A stretch of 64,000 nt of DNA. Origin: Hymenobacter nitidus (GTDB lineage Bacteria; Bacteroidota; Bacteroidia; Cytophagales; Hymenobacteraceae). The position numbers and the translations under genes were made by a program. Each line of letters begins with the position of its first letter. The first letter of the stretch is position 1. Positions 50,902 through 58,335 of the stretch are shown one piece after another. Below the pieces are notes generated by a model, which saw only the letters and a program-made list of their open reading frames with translations, did no database searches and was not told the DNA's origin. The stretch covers positions 1 through 64,000 of the forward strand of contig NZ_JAJADQ010000005.1 of assembly GCF_020447315.1 (NCBI RefSeq), given 5' to 3'.

Positions 50902-51534
50902 TTAGCCGCCGAGGCCGGGCAGGCGCACGACCTGCTTTTTCAGCGGGGCCCACACGATGCGCCGCCGGTCTTCCTTACCCACCAAATAATGAAAGCTCAC
51001 CGCGTCGGGGCGCTGGCGCAGGTCGTCCCAGGTGGCGCGGTCCAGCTCGCCGGGCGCGTAAGTTTCCTTCGGGCCCAGGGCGGGCTGGTGAAAGTTGGCT
51101 TCGGCAAAGAAAGTGTCGAGGCGGCGGCGCACGAAGGCTTCGCGCTCGGCCTGGGTGGCCGTCGGCGTCTTCATCTCATACACCATCGAGGCTTCCAAAT
51201 CGGCGGGCGTCAGCAGTTCGCGGAAAATAGTCTGGCCCGCTGCATCGGTGATGGTAAAGGTCACTTCCCCCGTCAGCACCGACTGGCCGCGCAGCACGAC
51301 GGTAAACAGATCGGGCGTGCCGGGCGCGGAAAACCGGTGGCGCTGCCGCACTACTTTCAGCGTGTCGGTCTGGGCCGTGACGGTGCGGGCCCGGGTGGTA
51401 TCCATGGGTTCGAGGGGCGCCGCGGCGGCCGAGTCGGCACCCGAGGTGGCCGTGCCGCTATTCTGGGGCGAATCGGTGGAGGAGCAGGCGCTGGCAAGGG
51501 CCAGCAGGGTAACTAAGGCGGGAAGGCGGATCAT
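50902..51534 (-). CDS. Lipoprotein of unknown function
   Basis: A 210-residue lipoprotein with lipobox LASAC (Cys17) and a Ser/Thr/Ala-rich tether (about 18-45). The rest is a compact mixed alpha/beta domain with strands LFTVVLRGQSVLTGEVTFTI and AVSFHYLVGKEDRRRIVW. I do not recognise the family. It is 62 bases downstream of the UbiA gene on the same strand and could share its transcript. The ATG at 51534 is chosen because it starts the signal peptide; the frame is open further upstream. Confidence 0.72.
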   Translation of the reverse strand: MIRLPALVTLLALASACSSTDSPQNSGTATSGADSAAAAPLEPMDTTRARTVTAQTDTLKVVRQRHRFSAPGTPDLFTVVLRGQSVLTGEVTFTITDAAGQTIFRELLTPADLEASMVYEMKTPTATQAEREAFVRRRLDTFFAEANFHQPALGPKETYAPGELDRATWDDLRQRPDAVSFHYLVGKEDRRRIVWAPLKKQVVRLPGLGG

Positions 51535-51596
51535 AGGATACTGGCGGTTTAACGCTGCAGAATACGCAGCTGCGAGGCATTCTGTTAGGTTCAGGC

Positions 51597-52475
51597 CTAC
51601 AGATGTGCCAGCAACAGCATCAGGGCAAAAGCGGCGCTCAGGCACAAGGACGACACCTGGTTCATGCGCATCGTGCGCTCGTAGTCGGCGGCGGCCGGGT
51701 GGTGCCACGCGGCCCAGGCCCAGCGCGTGAACAGGAACACTACCGGCCCGGTAGCCACCAGGAAAATCAGCAGATTCCGGATTTCGTCCCGCAGCCAGTA
51801 CGCCACCCCCATCAGCACGGCACCCGACAGCAAGCCCACGGCCGCAAAAACGAACGTGCCCCGGATTCCCAGCCAGAGGCTCAGCGTCTGGTCGCCGCGC
51901 TGCCGGTCTTCCTGGTGCTGATACACCTGCGTGAGCGGGTAGGAGCCGCACAAAAACAGCGTGCTGACCAGGGCCAGCAACAGATTGGTAGGCTCCAGAA
52001 TAGTGGCCTGGGAAGCGCATACGCCTACCTGCGTCATCAGAAACGTAAAGGCGCCCTGGAACACGACCACCACTGCCGTGCTCAGAAACGGGTATTTTTT
52101 CAGCCGGATGCCCTCGTAGCTGTAGGCTTTGGAAACGAGCAGGTACACGGCCACCAGCACGGCAAAAAGCGGGGACAGCAGCGCCGCGCCCACCACGGCC
52201 AGCGTATCAAAAAGCCAGACCAGATGAATCAGCTCCTCGGAAACTTTGGGAGGCCGCTTCAGCCCACCGATGCTGCCTTCGTCCCGGTCGTAGTAGGAAT
52301 TGTAGCCATTGGAAGCCGGGTAGGCCAGCAGGTGCAGCACCACGAACACGCCGACGGCCCGCGCTACGTCGATGGGGCCGCGCAGGGCGCTGAGCCCAAA
52401 CCAGTACACGGGCATCAGGTAAATGGAGAACGGAATGCGCAGCAACGGCAGCGCCCGGCGGTAAGCAAGCAGCAT
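51597..52475 (-). CDS. UbiA-family prenyltransferase
   Basis: A 292-residue integral membrane prenyltransferase with about nine hydrophobic helices. The two Asp-rich motifs that bind prenyl diphosphate through Mg2+ are present: NGYNSYYDRDEG (first) and YQHQEDRQRGDQT (second). The first motif differs from the NDxxDxxxD of UbiA or MenA, so the acceptor is uncertain: quinone, pigment or lipid head group. A class I methyltransferase gene lies just upstream on the same strand (33 bases), and a prenylation-methylation pair often builds quinone-like compounds. Confidence 0.83.
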   Translation of the reverse strand: MLLAYRRALPLLRIPFSIYLMPVYWFGLSALRGPIDVARAVGVFVVLHLLAYPASNGYNSYYDRDEGSIGGLKRPPKVSEELIHLVWLFDTLAVVGAALLSPLFAVLVAVYLLVSKAYSYEGIRLKKYPFLSTAVVVVFQGAFTFLMTQVGVCASQATILEPTNLLLALVSTLFLCGSYPLTQVYQHQEDRQRGDQTLSLWLGIRGTFVFAAVGLLSGAVLMGVAYWLRDEIRNLLIFLVATGPVVFLFTRWAWAAWHHPAAADYERTMRMNQVSSLCLSAAFALMLLLAHL

Positions 52476-52508
52476 AGAGCAAATGTAGACGTTCGGGGCT
52501 AACGGCGG

Positions 52509-53303
52509 CTAAGCCGTTCGGGGCCGCCCAGTCAGGTAGGTTACCTCCGGGCCCCAGGCGTGGCGCACCTTGCCCGCCTGCCACTGGAAATGCTGTTCGG
52601 GGTCGGCGCGGTGGGCCAGGGCCAGCAGCTGCTCGGGCGGGTACATGCGCAGAATCGACACGGTGCCGTCCCAGATGGTGAACAGCGGAATCAGGGGCAC
52701 GATGTAGGTGAAAAACAGCCGGCTCAGGCGAAAGGGCCGAATAAAGGGCGTAATCAGCAGCTGGGCCACGGGCAGCACCGTCCAGGCCAGCAAGATTTCC
52801 AGCCAGTGCTTGCCCGCGCCCTCAAACACGCCAATGCCCACGCCCTGCCGCACGGCATCCCGTAGCAGCGCCTCGGCCGCCGCGGGTGGGAAGTGATGGA
52901 AGGCCGAAAACACCGTCCGGAATCCGGGCAGGTGGGGTGGCACGGCCAGCGCATCGACGGGCTCCGGCTCGAAGCCAATGACTCCGGAAGTTTGGTTGCT
53001 CAGCAGCTGCCAGGCGGCGGGCTGGGGGTAAAGGTCGGTGAGGGTAACGCGCAGCTGGGCCAGCTCGGGGAAGCGGCGCAAGGCCAGGGCCACGCCCTCG
53101 GTGCCCCCGCCGGCGCCGGCGCACACCTCCAGCACCTGCTGCTGCCCGGTAGCCAGCAGTGCCTCCCGCAGCAGCGGCACAATGGGCTGGTAGGTGTTGA
53201 GCCCACTGATCATAAAGCGCAGGTAGTCCATCATGCCCGCCCGGATAACGGCCGGAAACCAGGGCAGGTCTTCAAATTCGAACAGCTGGAGGCGCAGGCG
53301 CAT
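52509..53303 (-). CDS. Class I SAM-dependent methyltransferase
   Basis: A 264-residue protein with a Rossmann-type SAM domain: QQVLEVCAGAGGGTEGVAL (motif I, about residues 56-74), RVTLTDLYP (motif II) and FRTVFSAFHHFP (post-motif). A hydrophobic stretch (about 165-215) suggests contact with the membrane. It lies directly upstream of the UbiA prenyltransferase gene, so it likely methylates the product or precursor of that enzyme, which I infer from position only. The substrate is unknown. Confidence 0.8.
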   Translation of the reverse strand: MRLRLQLFEFEDLPWFPAVIRAGMMDYLRFMISGLNTYQPIVPLLREALLATGQQQVLEVCAGAGGGTEGVALALRRFPELAQLRVTLTDLYPQPAAWQLLSNQTSGVIGFEPEPVDALAVPPHLPGFRTVFSAFHHFPPAAAEALLRDAVRQGVGIGVFEGAGKHWLEILLAWTVLPVAQLLITPFIRPFRLSRLFFTYIVPLIPLFTIWDGTVSILRMYPPEQLLALAHRADPEQHFQWQAGKVRHAWGPEVTYLTGRPRTA

Positions 53304-53317
53304 TGGGGTGGGCTAAG

Positions 53318-53806
53318 CTAGGCAGGAGAGGCAATATGCAGGTACTTACGGTTGGCCCACGGAATAGCTGCGTAGGCGGCCAGAATCCAGGGCCAGCTTG
53401 CGTCGAGCGGCCACAGCAGTTGGATGTTGGCAAAGTCCGGCAAATCGAAGCCAACGTTCGAAAGGGAAAGCAGCACACATACCGTTATGGCAGCCAGTAG
53501 TCCGCCCCAGCGGATTGCAGCGGGCAAAGCAGCAGCTCTCAACCGCAGGTACCACAGCACAATTGTGAATAGCAAGAAAGCGGGCACTGAAGAAAAAAAG
53601 GCCATAGCCGTCAGGAAGAATAAACCGGATGGAAGGTTGCCGCCGCGCAGGCTGGTGGCAAAAAGCCCGTAGTCTATTTCCGAATAGAAGCAGGCAAATA
53701 CGCAGCTGCCCAGCGTCAGCACCAAGAGCCATTGCAACCCGGCCGCTGCTACGGTGCGGCACCACTCCCGCAGCTGCGGTGACATCAGAGAAAACAAAGC
53801 AGACAT
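53318..53806 (-). CDS. Four-helix membrane protein of unknown function
   Basis: A 162-residue protein with about four hydrophobic segments (WLLVLTLGSCVFACFY, LFFLTAMAFFSSVPAFLLF, GLLAAITVCVLLSL, WPWILAAYAAIPW). No known motif is visible. It lies 14 bases upstream of the methyltransferase start, suggesting it belongs to the methyltransferase-UbiA transcript. A different minus frame overlaps it but reads less like a protein. Function unknown. Confidence 0.6.
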   Translation of the reverse strand: MSALFSLMSPQLREWCRTVAAAGLQWLLVLTLGSCVFACFYSEIDYGLFATSLRGGNLPSGLFFLTAMAFFSSVPAFLLFTIVLWYLRLRAAALPAAIRWGGLLAAITVCVLLSLSNVGFDLPDFANIQLLWPLDASWPWILAAYAAIPWANRKYLHIASPA

Positions 53807-53861
53807 GAGCAGAGTCGCTGAAAATGGCCCGACCGGGCCTCAGCCATTAATCACACAACAC

Positions 53862-53891
53862 TTGGTTTGTAACCCGCGTTTAGTAGCTTTG
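53862..53891 (+). promoter_or_regulatory. Promoter of the winged-helix/membrane operon
   Basis: TTG (53862-53864), a 19-base spacer and TAGCTTTG (53884-53891) match the Bacteroidota -33/-7 layout. The last five bases of the -7 box form the left half of the palindrome at 53887-53901. Confidence 0.55.
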
Positions 53892-53901
53892 CCACACAAA
53901 G
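53887..53901 (+). promoter_or_regulatory. Palindromic operator candidate CTTTG-N5-CAAAG, site 1
   Basis: CTTTG-CCACA-CAAAG overlaps the -7 box of the operon that contains a winged-helix regulator. The same palindrome with the same 5-base spacing lies upstream of the DUF4173 gene (54881-54895). The most likely binder is the regulator encoded at 54564. Confidence 0.5.
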
Positions 53902-53913
53902 TGCTCTGAGACT

Positions 53914-54567
53914 ATGAAGCCCGCTACCGATCCACTTGCTCAGCTTACCGAGATTCGCGCCATTATGGAGCGCTCGTCGCGTTTTTTGTCGCTTAGCGGG
54001 CTGTCCGGGGTAGGGGCAGGCGTGGTAGCCCTGCTGGGGGCTGGTATCGGGCACTGGTACCTGCGCGAAAATTACGGGGAAGGCGGCTTCCTACGGCTGG
54101 TTGAAGGCTCGGCCGGAGAGCAGCAGGCAGCCCTGCCGTTTCTGCTGGCGCTGGCCGCCGGCACCATTGCCGCCGCGCTGCTTATTGCCACCTACTTCAC
54201 CCTGCGCCGGGCCCGCAGCCAGGGCCAGGCCGTCTGGACGGCCCTGGGTCGGCGGTTGGCCCTGAGCCTGGCTATTCCCTTGGTGGCGGGCGGCTTGTTT
54301 TGTCTGGCGCTCTACCTGCGCGGGGCGGCTAGCCTCGTGGTACCGGGCATGCTGCTGTTCTACGGCGTCGCTTTGCTCAATGCCAGCAAATACACGCTCG
54401 ACGAGATTCGCCTGCTGGGCCTCACCCAGCTTGGGCTCGGGCTGGTGGCTTTGCTGCTGCCCGGCTACGGACTGCTGTTTTTCGCGCTGGGTTTTGGGCT
54501 GGGCCACATTGCATATGGCCTGCTGATGTACAACCGCTACGAACGCACCGCGCGGCCCCAACTGTGA
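53914..54567 (+). CDS. Membrane protein preceding a winged-helix regulator
   Basis: A 217-residue inner-membrane protein with an N-terminal soluble stretch (about 1-25, PLAQLTEIRAIMERSSRF) and about six hydrophobic segments. No catalytic motif is visible. The last codons overlap the GTG start of the regulator gene at 54564 (GTGA), so the pair is translationally coupled. This fits a sensor or inhibitor that works with the regulator, but that is inference. It begins a run of membrane-related genes through 57728. Confidence 0.72.
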   Translation: MKPATDPLAQLTEIRAIMERSSRFLSLSGLSGVGAGVVALLGAGIGHWYLRENYGEGGFLRLVEGSAGEQQAALPFLLALAAGTIAAALLIATYFTLRRARSQGQAVWTALGRRLALSLAIPLVAGGLFCLALYLRGAASLVVPGMLLFYGVALLNASKYTLDEIRLLGLTQLGLGLVALLLPGYGLLFFALGFGLGHIAYGLLMYNRYERTARPQL

Positions 54568-54857
54568 AGCACGTCATTCATACCCTCAACAAGGCCTTTG
54601 ACCACCGGGTGCGGCTGGGCGTGATGGCCGTGCTGCTGGCCAACGATTCGGTAAGCTTCACGGAGCTGAAGGAGGCCCTCGACTTGACCGATGGCAACCT
54701 GGCCAGCCACGTGGCGGCCCTGGAAAAAGCGGGCTACGTGGACGTCAGCAAGCAGTTTCTGGGCAAGAAGCCTAACACCACCTATGCGGCCTCGGCCAGC
54801 GGCAAGCAAGCCTTCCAGGAGCACCTGAATGCGCTGGAAAAATTACTGCGTGGGTAA
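54564..54857 (+). CDS. Winged-helix transcriptional regulator
   Basis: A 97-residue DNA-binding protein of the HTH_27/MarR-like type often annotated as transcriptional regulator in Bacteroidota. The core reads NKAFDHRVRLGVMAVLLAND, SFTELKEALDLTDGNLASHVAALEKAGYV (helix-turn-helix, about 31-58) and KKPNTTYAASASGKQAFQEHL (wing). It starts with GTG overlapping the upstream stop. Two matching palindromes at 53887 and 54881 are good candidates for its binding sites, implying that it controls its own operon and the DUF4173 operon. Confidence 0.87.
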   Translation: MKHVIHTLNKAFDHRVRLGVMAVLLANDSVSFTELKEALDLTDGNLASHVAALEKAGYVDVSKQFLGKKPNTTYAASASGKQAFQEHLNALEKLLRG

Positions 54858-54880
54858 ACCGCCTTTTTTTTGCCCTTAAA

Positions 54881-54895
54881 CTTTGAAATGCAAAG
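54881..54895 (+). promoter_or_regulatory. Palindromic operator candidate CTTTG-N5-CAAAG, site 2
   Basis: CTTTG-AAATG-CAAAG, extending to the perfect ACTTTG-N5-CAAAGT (54880-54896), lies 45 bases before the DUF4173 ATG and overlaps a TAAACTTTG box. A second palindrome, AAAGTACTTT, abuts it (54892-54901). Confidence 0.55.
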
Positions 54896-54939
54896 TACTT
54901 TCAGAAAATACGTTTCGTTCGTTTTAACCAGTACCCATC

Positions 54940-56556
54940 ATGCGCTTTCCTCTTACTTCTCTCCAAAAACTGCTGTTGCCCCTGGGCGCGGTGCTCTTCG
55001 ACTTTCTGTTCTGGCAGGAGCGGGCCGGGCTGAACATGCTGCTCTACACCGTCTTTGTGCTGGCGGCTGTAGTGGCCACGCTGCCTAAAACATCATTGGT
55101 GCTCCGCTCAGGCTATTTCCGGGCGGCGTTTTTGGGCGCCATCTTCAGCGGCCTGATGGTGGCCGTGTACGGCTCGTTTGCCGCCTACTTGACCTGCGTG
55201 GTGTCGTTGGCGCTGGTGCTGGGCTACGTCAATCAGCCTCACCTCAAGCTGGTGGGCTACGCCCTGCTGACGGCCCTCGGCAACCAGCTGCGCGTGGTGC
55301 CGGTGCTGGCTCGTATGCTGCGCGCGCCCCGGCAGGTAGGAGCCAAAGCTCAGCGTATCCGCTTTTACGCCCGCCTGCTCGTACTGCCCGTGGTGGCACT
55401 GGGCGTGTTTCACCTGCTGTTTGCCCTGGCCAACCCACGCTATGCCGAGTATGCGCAGCGGGCCTGGGTGGCGGTAGAGGAGTGGCTGGCGGCCCTGCTG
55501 CCCAATATATCGGTGCCCCACCTGCTGTTTTTCTTGCTGGGTCTGGTGCTTACAGCCGGGGCGCTGCTGGTAGTGCCCGTGCATTTCTTCGCCGACCAGG
55601 AGTCGCGCTTCGGGGAGTTTGTGCGTCGGCAGCGCGACCGGGTCGCGTCGTTTGCGGTGCGCCGGCCCAACTTCCAGCCTCAGAGTTTCCGGGCCCTGGA
55701 TTTGCGCAAGGAATACCTCGTGGCCCTGGGGTTGTTCGGGCTGGTAAATGCCTTGCTGCTGGTCGTGAACCTCATCGACATTCAGTGGATCTGGTTCGGC
55801 TTCACGCCCGCGCCCGGCTTCGACCTCACGCAGTTTGTGCACGAAGGCACCTACGTGCTGATTCTGAGTATTCTGGTGGCTATGGGCATCGTGCTCTGGT
55901 TTTTTCGCCGCAACCTGAATTTCTACGCGCCGGGTTTGCGGTGGCTGCGCATCGGGGCTACGGTGTGGGTGGTGCAGAACGGCGTGCTGGCAGTGTCGGT
56001 GGCGCTGCGCAACTACTACTACATTCTGCACACGGGCCTGGCTTACAAGCGCATCGGCGTGTATGGCTTCCTGCTGCTGACCTTCTTCGGATTGGCTACT
56101 ATTCTGCTCAAGATCTGGCAGCGCCGCTCGGCCTACGCTCTGGTGCGCCTCAACGCCCTGGCCGCCTACGGCCTGCTGCTGGTGCTGGCCGCCGGCAATT
56201 GGGAAAGCTGGATGACGCGCTACAACCTGCAGCCCCGCTTCCGGCGCGTCGACTACGGCTTTCTGCTGGCTATGCCCGACCGGGTACTGCCCGAGCTGGC
56301 CGCCCGCGCCGGCTCCATGCCCGGCCGCCAGCTGATCAGTGAGGTAAACGGGCGCTGGATTGACATTTCCTGGCCCGATGCCCACGCCCGGCTGCAGGAG
56401 CGCCTGCGGGCTTTCCGGCAGCTGGAGCAGCGCCGTCACTGGCAAAGCCGCACCTACCTCGACAGCCGCGCCTACCACGCCATTATTGGCCTCGAACCCA
56501 CCCAAACCGCCACGGCCGCGCCTGCTGCCGCCACTACTTCCCTTGCTCACCGCTAA
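54940..56556 (+). CDS. DUF4173 membrane protein
   Basis: A 538-residue integral membrane protein with twelve or more hydrophobic segments. The DUF4173 core is clear: VNLIDIQWIWFGFTPAPGFD, QFVHEGTYVLILSILVAMGI, RNLNFYAP and SVALRNYYYILHTGLAYKRI. The function of DUF4173 is unknown. In Bacteroidota it is regularly found beside winged-helix regulators, as here. A palindromic site just upstream suggests it is the regulator's main target. The ferritin-like gene follows after 13 bases. Confidence 0.85.
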   Translation: MRFPLTSLQKLLLPLGAVLFDFLFWQERAGLNMLLYTVFVLAAVVATLPKTSLVLRSGYFRAAFLGAIFSGLMVAVYGSFAAYLTCVVSLALVLGYVNQPHLKLVGYALLTALGNQLRVVPVLARMLRAPRQVGAKAQRIRFYARLLVLPVVALGVFHLLFALANPRYAEYAQRAWVAVEEWLAALLPNISVPHLLFFLLGLVLTAGALLVVPVHFFADQESRFGEFVRRQRDRVASFAVRRPNFQPQSFRALDLRKEYLVALGLFGLVNALLLVVNLIDIQWIWFGFTPAPGFDLTQFVHEGTYVLILSILVAMGIVLWFFRRNLNFYAPGLRWLRIGATVWVVQNGVLAVSVALRNYYYILHTGLAYKRIGVYGFLLLTFFGLATILLKIWQRRSAYALVRLNALAAYGLLLVLAAGNWESWMTRYNLQPRFRRVDYGFLLAMPDRVLPELAARAGSMPGRQLISEVNGRWIDISWPDAHARLQERLRAFRQLEQRRHWQSRTYLDSRAYHAIIGLEPTQTATAAPAAATTSLAHR

Positions 56557-56569
56557 CCAATTCTCACCG

Positions 56570-57376
56570 ATGACTTTTCAGGACTGGGCCACGTATTTTC
56601 GCCAGAATCAGAACCACCTCGACCAGCTTAGCTGGGACGATACCTACCGCCTCACCGACCGTGAAAAGCGGCAGGTAGGCCACTCGCTGCAGCATTTCCA
56701 GAAGGGCGAAAGCTCGGAAGGCAAGCACCTCTACCAGCGGGTGAAGGATTTCGGCAACGCCGACTACACGGCTGCCATCCGCTCCTTCATCAAGGAGGAG
56801 CAGGACCACGCCCGCGTGCTGGGCGACTACATGGCGGGCCAGAAAATACCGAAGCTGCGCACCCACTGGCTCGATGAAATCTTCCGCGGTATGCGCCAGT
56901 GGGCCACGCTGGAGCACACCATCCGGGTGCTGCTCACGGCCGAAATCATTGCCGCCGTCTACTACAAAGCCTTGTACCAAGCCACGTTTTCGGGTTTGCT
57001 CCAGCAGATTTGCCGCCGCATTATTCAGGATGAGGAGATGCACATCAACTTCCAGTGCTTTGCGCTGCGCCATCTGGAGCAAAATCGCTCGGGCCTGATC
57101 AACTGGCTGATCCGGCTGGCCTACCGGGGCCTGATGGTGGGCACCACGCTGGTCGTCTGGCTGACCTACCACCGCGCCCTGCGCGCCGGGGGCTTCGGGC
57201 TGCTGGCCTTTGCCGATGCCGTCTGGGACGAGTTTGACCGCGCCCAGCGCCTGCTGACGGGCTCGGAACCCATTACCATCCGGGGCAAAAAGCCCGAGCC
57301 CAAAGCGCAGGCCGCGGCCGCCACGACGTGCTACGCTACCGTTCCCACCTTCCGCGCCCTCTGGACGGGTGAGTAA
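56570..57376 (+). CDS. Ferritin-like di-iron domain protein
   Basis: A 268-residue protein with a four-helix ferritin-like core. Candidate di-iron ligands are the two ExxH pairs KEEQDHARVLGDY (about residues 83-95) and IIQDEEMHINFQCF (about 150-163), plus glutamates in EHTIRVLLTAEIIA. A hydrophobic stretch near 180-205 suggests membrane contact. The closest named families are rubrerythrin-like or membrane hydroxylase-like proteins; activity is unknown. It lies 13 bases after DUF4173, in the same operon. The ATG at 56570 is preferred; the frame is open upstream inside the previous gene. Confidence 0.8.
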   Translation: MTFQDWATYFRQNQNHLDQLSWDDTYRLTDREKRQVGHSLQHFQKGESSEGKHLYQRVKDFGNADYTAAIRSFIKEEQDHARVLGDYMAGQKIPKLRTHWLDEIFRGMRQWATLEHTIRVLLTAEIIAAVYYKALYQATFSGLLQQICRRIIQDEEMHINFQCFALRHLEQNRSGLINWLIRLAYRGLMVGTTLVVWLTYHRALRAGGFGLLAFADAVWDEFDRAQRLLTGSEPITIRGKKPEPKAQAAAATTCYATVPTFRALWTGE

Positions 57377-57392
57377 GCACCGCACTGTCGTG

Positions 57393-57728
57393 ATGAACCG
57401 GTTGCTGCTTTTTGCCGGCCAGGTATTTCGGCTGACTCCCGCGTGGCTGTGGTGGGCCATGGCCGGACTCGTATTTGGGGCCGTGAACATGGTTTTCTAC
57501 CAGGAGCTCTGGCCCAACACGCCTGCCGCCGAAGACTTTTTCAAAGTCCTGATTCTGGCGAGTATGGCCGCCATTCCCCTGGCCGTCGTTCAGACGGTCC
57601 GCAATTTTGCCCGTACCCTGCAAAGTAGCTTCTGGCGGCTGATGTGGCAGCTGGTAGTTACCGCCTGTTTTCTGGGAGTTTGTGGTGTACTGCTGGTGCT
57701 ATTGTTTGTGGGTATCTGGATGTGGTGA
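57393..57728 (+). CDS. Small membrane protein
   Basis: A 111-residue protein with three hydrophobic segments (WLWWAMAGLVFGAVNMVF, ILASMAAIPLAVV, LVVTACFLGVCGVLLVLLFVGIW). No known motif. A GTG at 57369, overlapping the previous stop, could instead be the start and would add eight residues. Likely the last gene of the DUF4173 operon. Function unknown. Confidence 0.6.
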   Translation: MNRLLLFAGQVFRLTPAWLWWAMAGLVFGAVNMVFYQELWPNTPAAEDFFKVLILASMAAIPLAVVQTVRNFARTLQSSFWRLMWQLVVTACFLGVCGVLLVLLFVGIWMW

Positions 57729-57779
57729 AGTCCAGCAGCCGGGCGCGAATTGCCAGCGGCCATGAGCCTCGGATTTTGA

Positions 57780-57787
57780 GTAGCTTG
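57780..57787 (+). promoter_or_regulatory. -7 element before the membrane protein at 57827
   Basis: TAGCTTGC resembles the local TAnnTTGC boxes, 40 bases before the ATG. Confidence 0.35.
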
Positions 57788-57826
57788 CCCGGCCGGCAAC
57801 GCCGCCGGCTTGTTCATCTGCCCGGC

Positions 57827-58219
57827 ATGGCCCGTACTGCGCTGCTGCTCCTGCTATTGCTGGCCCTAATCATCGAGCTGGTCCTGACCGTGGGCGGGTT
57901 TGTCTGGCCGGAGCTGGTGCTGGCTCAGTTTGGCGTCGGCGTGTCGCCCGACACACGGTTTATGGCCTACGCCCTGGCCTGGCTGCTGCTGTTCGTATCG
58001 TTGGTCGATGCCGTGGCGCTGTGGCAGGTGTGGCACCGGCAGCCTCACTACGCCACGTTGTGCTATCTGCTGGGCGTGTGGTGGATAGGCATCGGGCTGG
58101 GGCTATACCTGACCTATCACCGCCTCGACAACCTGCTACTCGACACGGGCAAAGGCCTGCTGATTGTGCTGGCTACCTGGCGCAGCCAGCGGCCCGGCCG
58201 CGCGGCCGCGGTGAGCTGA
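57827..58219 (+). CDS. Four-helix membrane protein
   Basis: A 130-residue protein with about four hydrophobic helices (LLLLLLLALIIELVLTVGGF, YALAWLLLFVSLVDAVALW, TLCYLLGVWWIGIGLGLYL and LLIVLATW). No conserved catalytic motif is visible. The ATG at 57827 was chosen because it starts the first helix and follows a TAGCTTGC box; the frame is open upstream. Function unknown. Confidence 0.62.
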   Translation: MARTALLLLLLLALIIELVLTVGGFVWPELVLAQFGVGVSPDTRFMAYALAWLLLFVSLVDAVALWQVWHRQPHYATLCYLLGVWWIGIGLGLYLTYHRLDNLLLDTGKGLLIVLATWRSQRPGRAAAVS

Positions 58220-58277
58220 AGACCAGCAAATAGCAACCCGGCCCAAAGCCGACGCACAACGGGCCGCTGCTATCTGG

Positions 58278-58285
58278 TATATTTG
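58278..58285 (+). promoter_or_regulatory. -7 element for the PBP1A gene
   Basis: TATATTTG matches TAnnTTTG, 50 bases before the ATG. Confidence 0.45.
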
Positions 58286-58335
58286 CACTTCAGCCGCCGG
58301 GCGCCCAGGCTCCCGGCTGACTCTACTTGTCCCGA

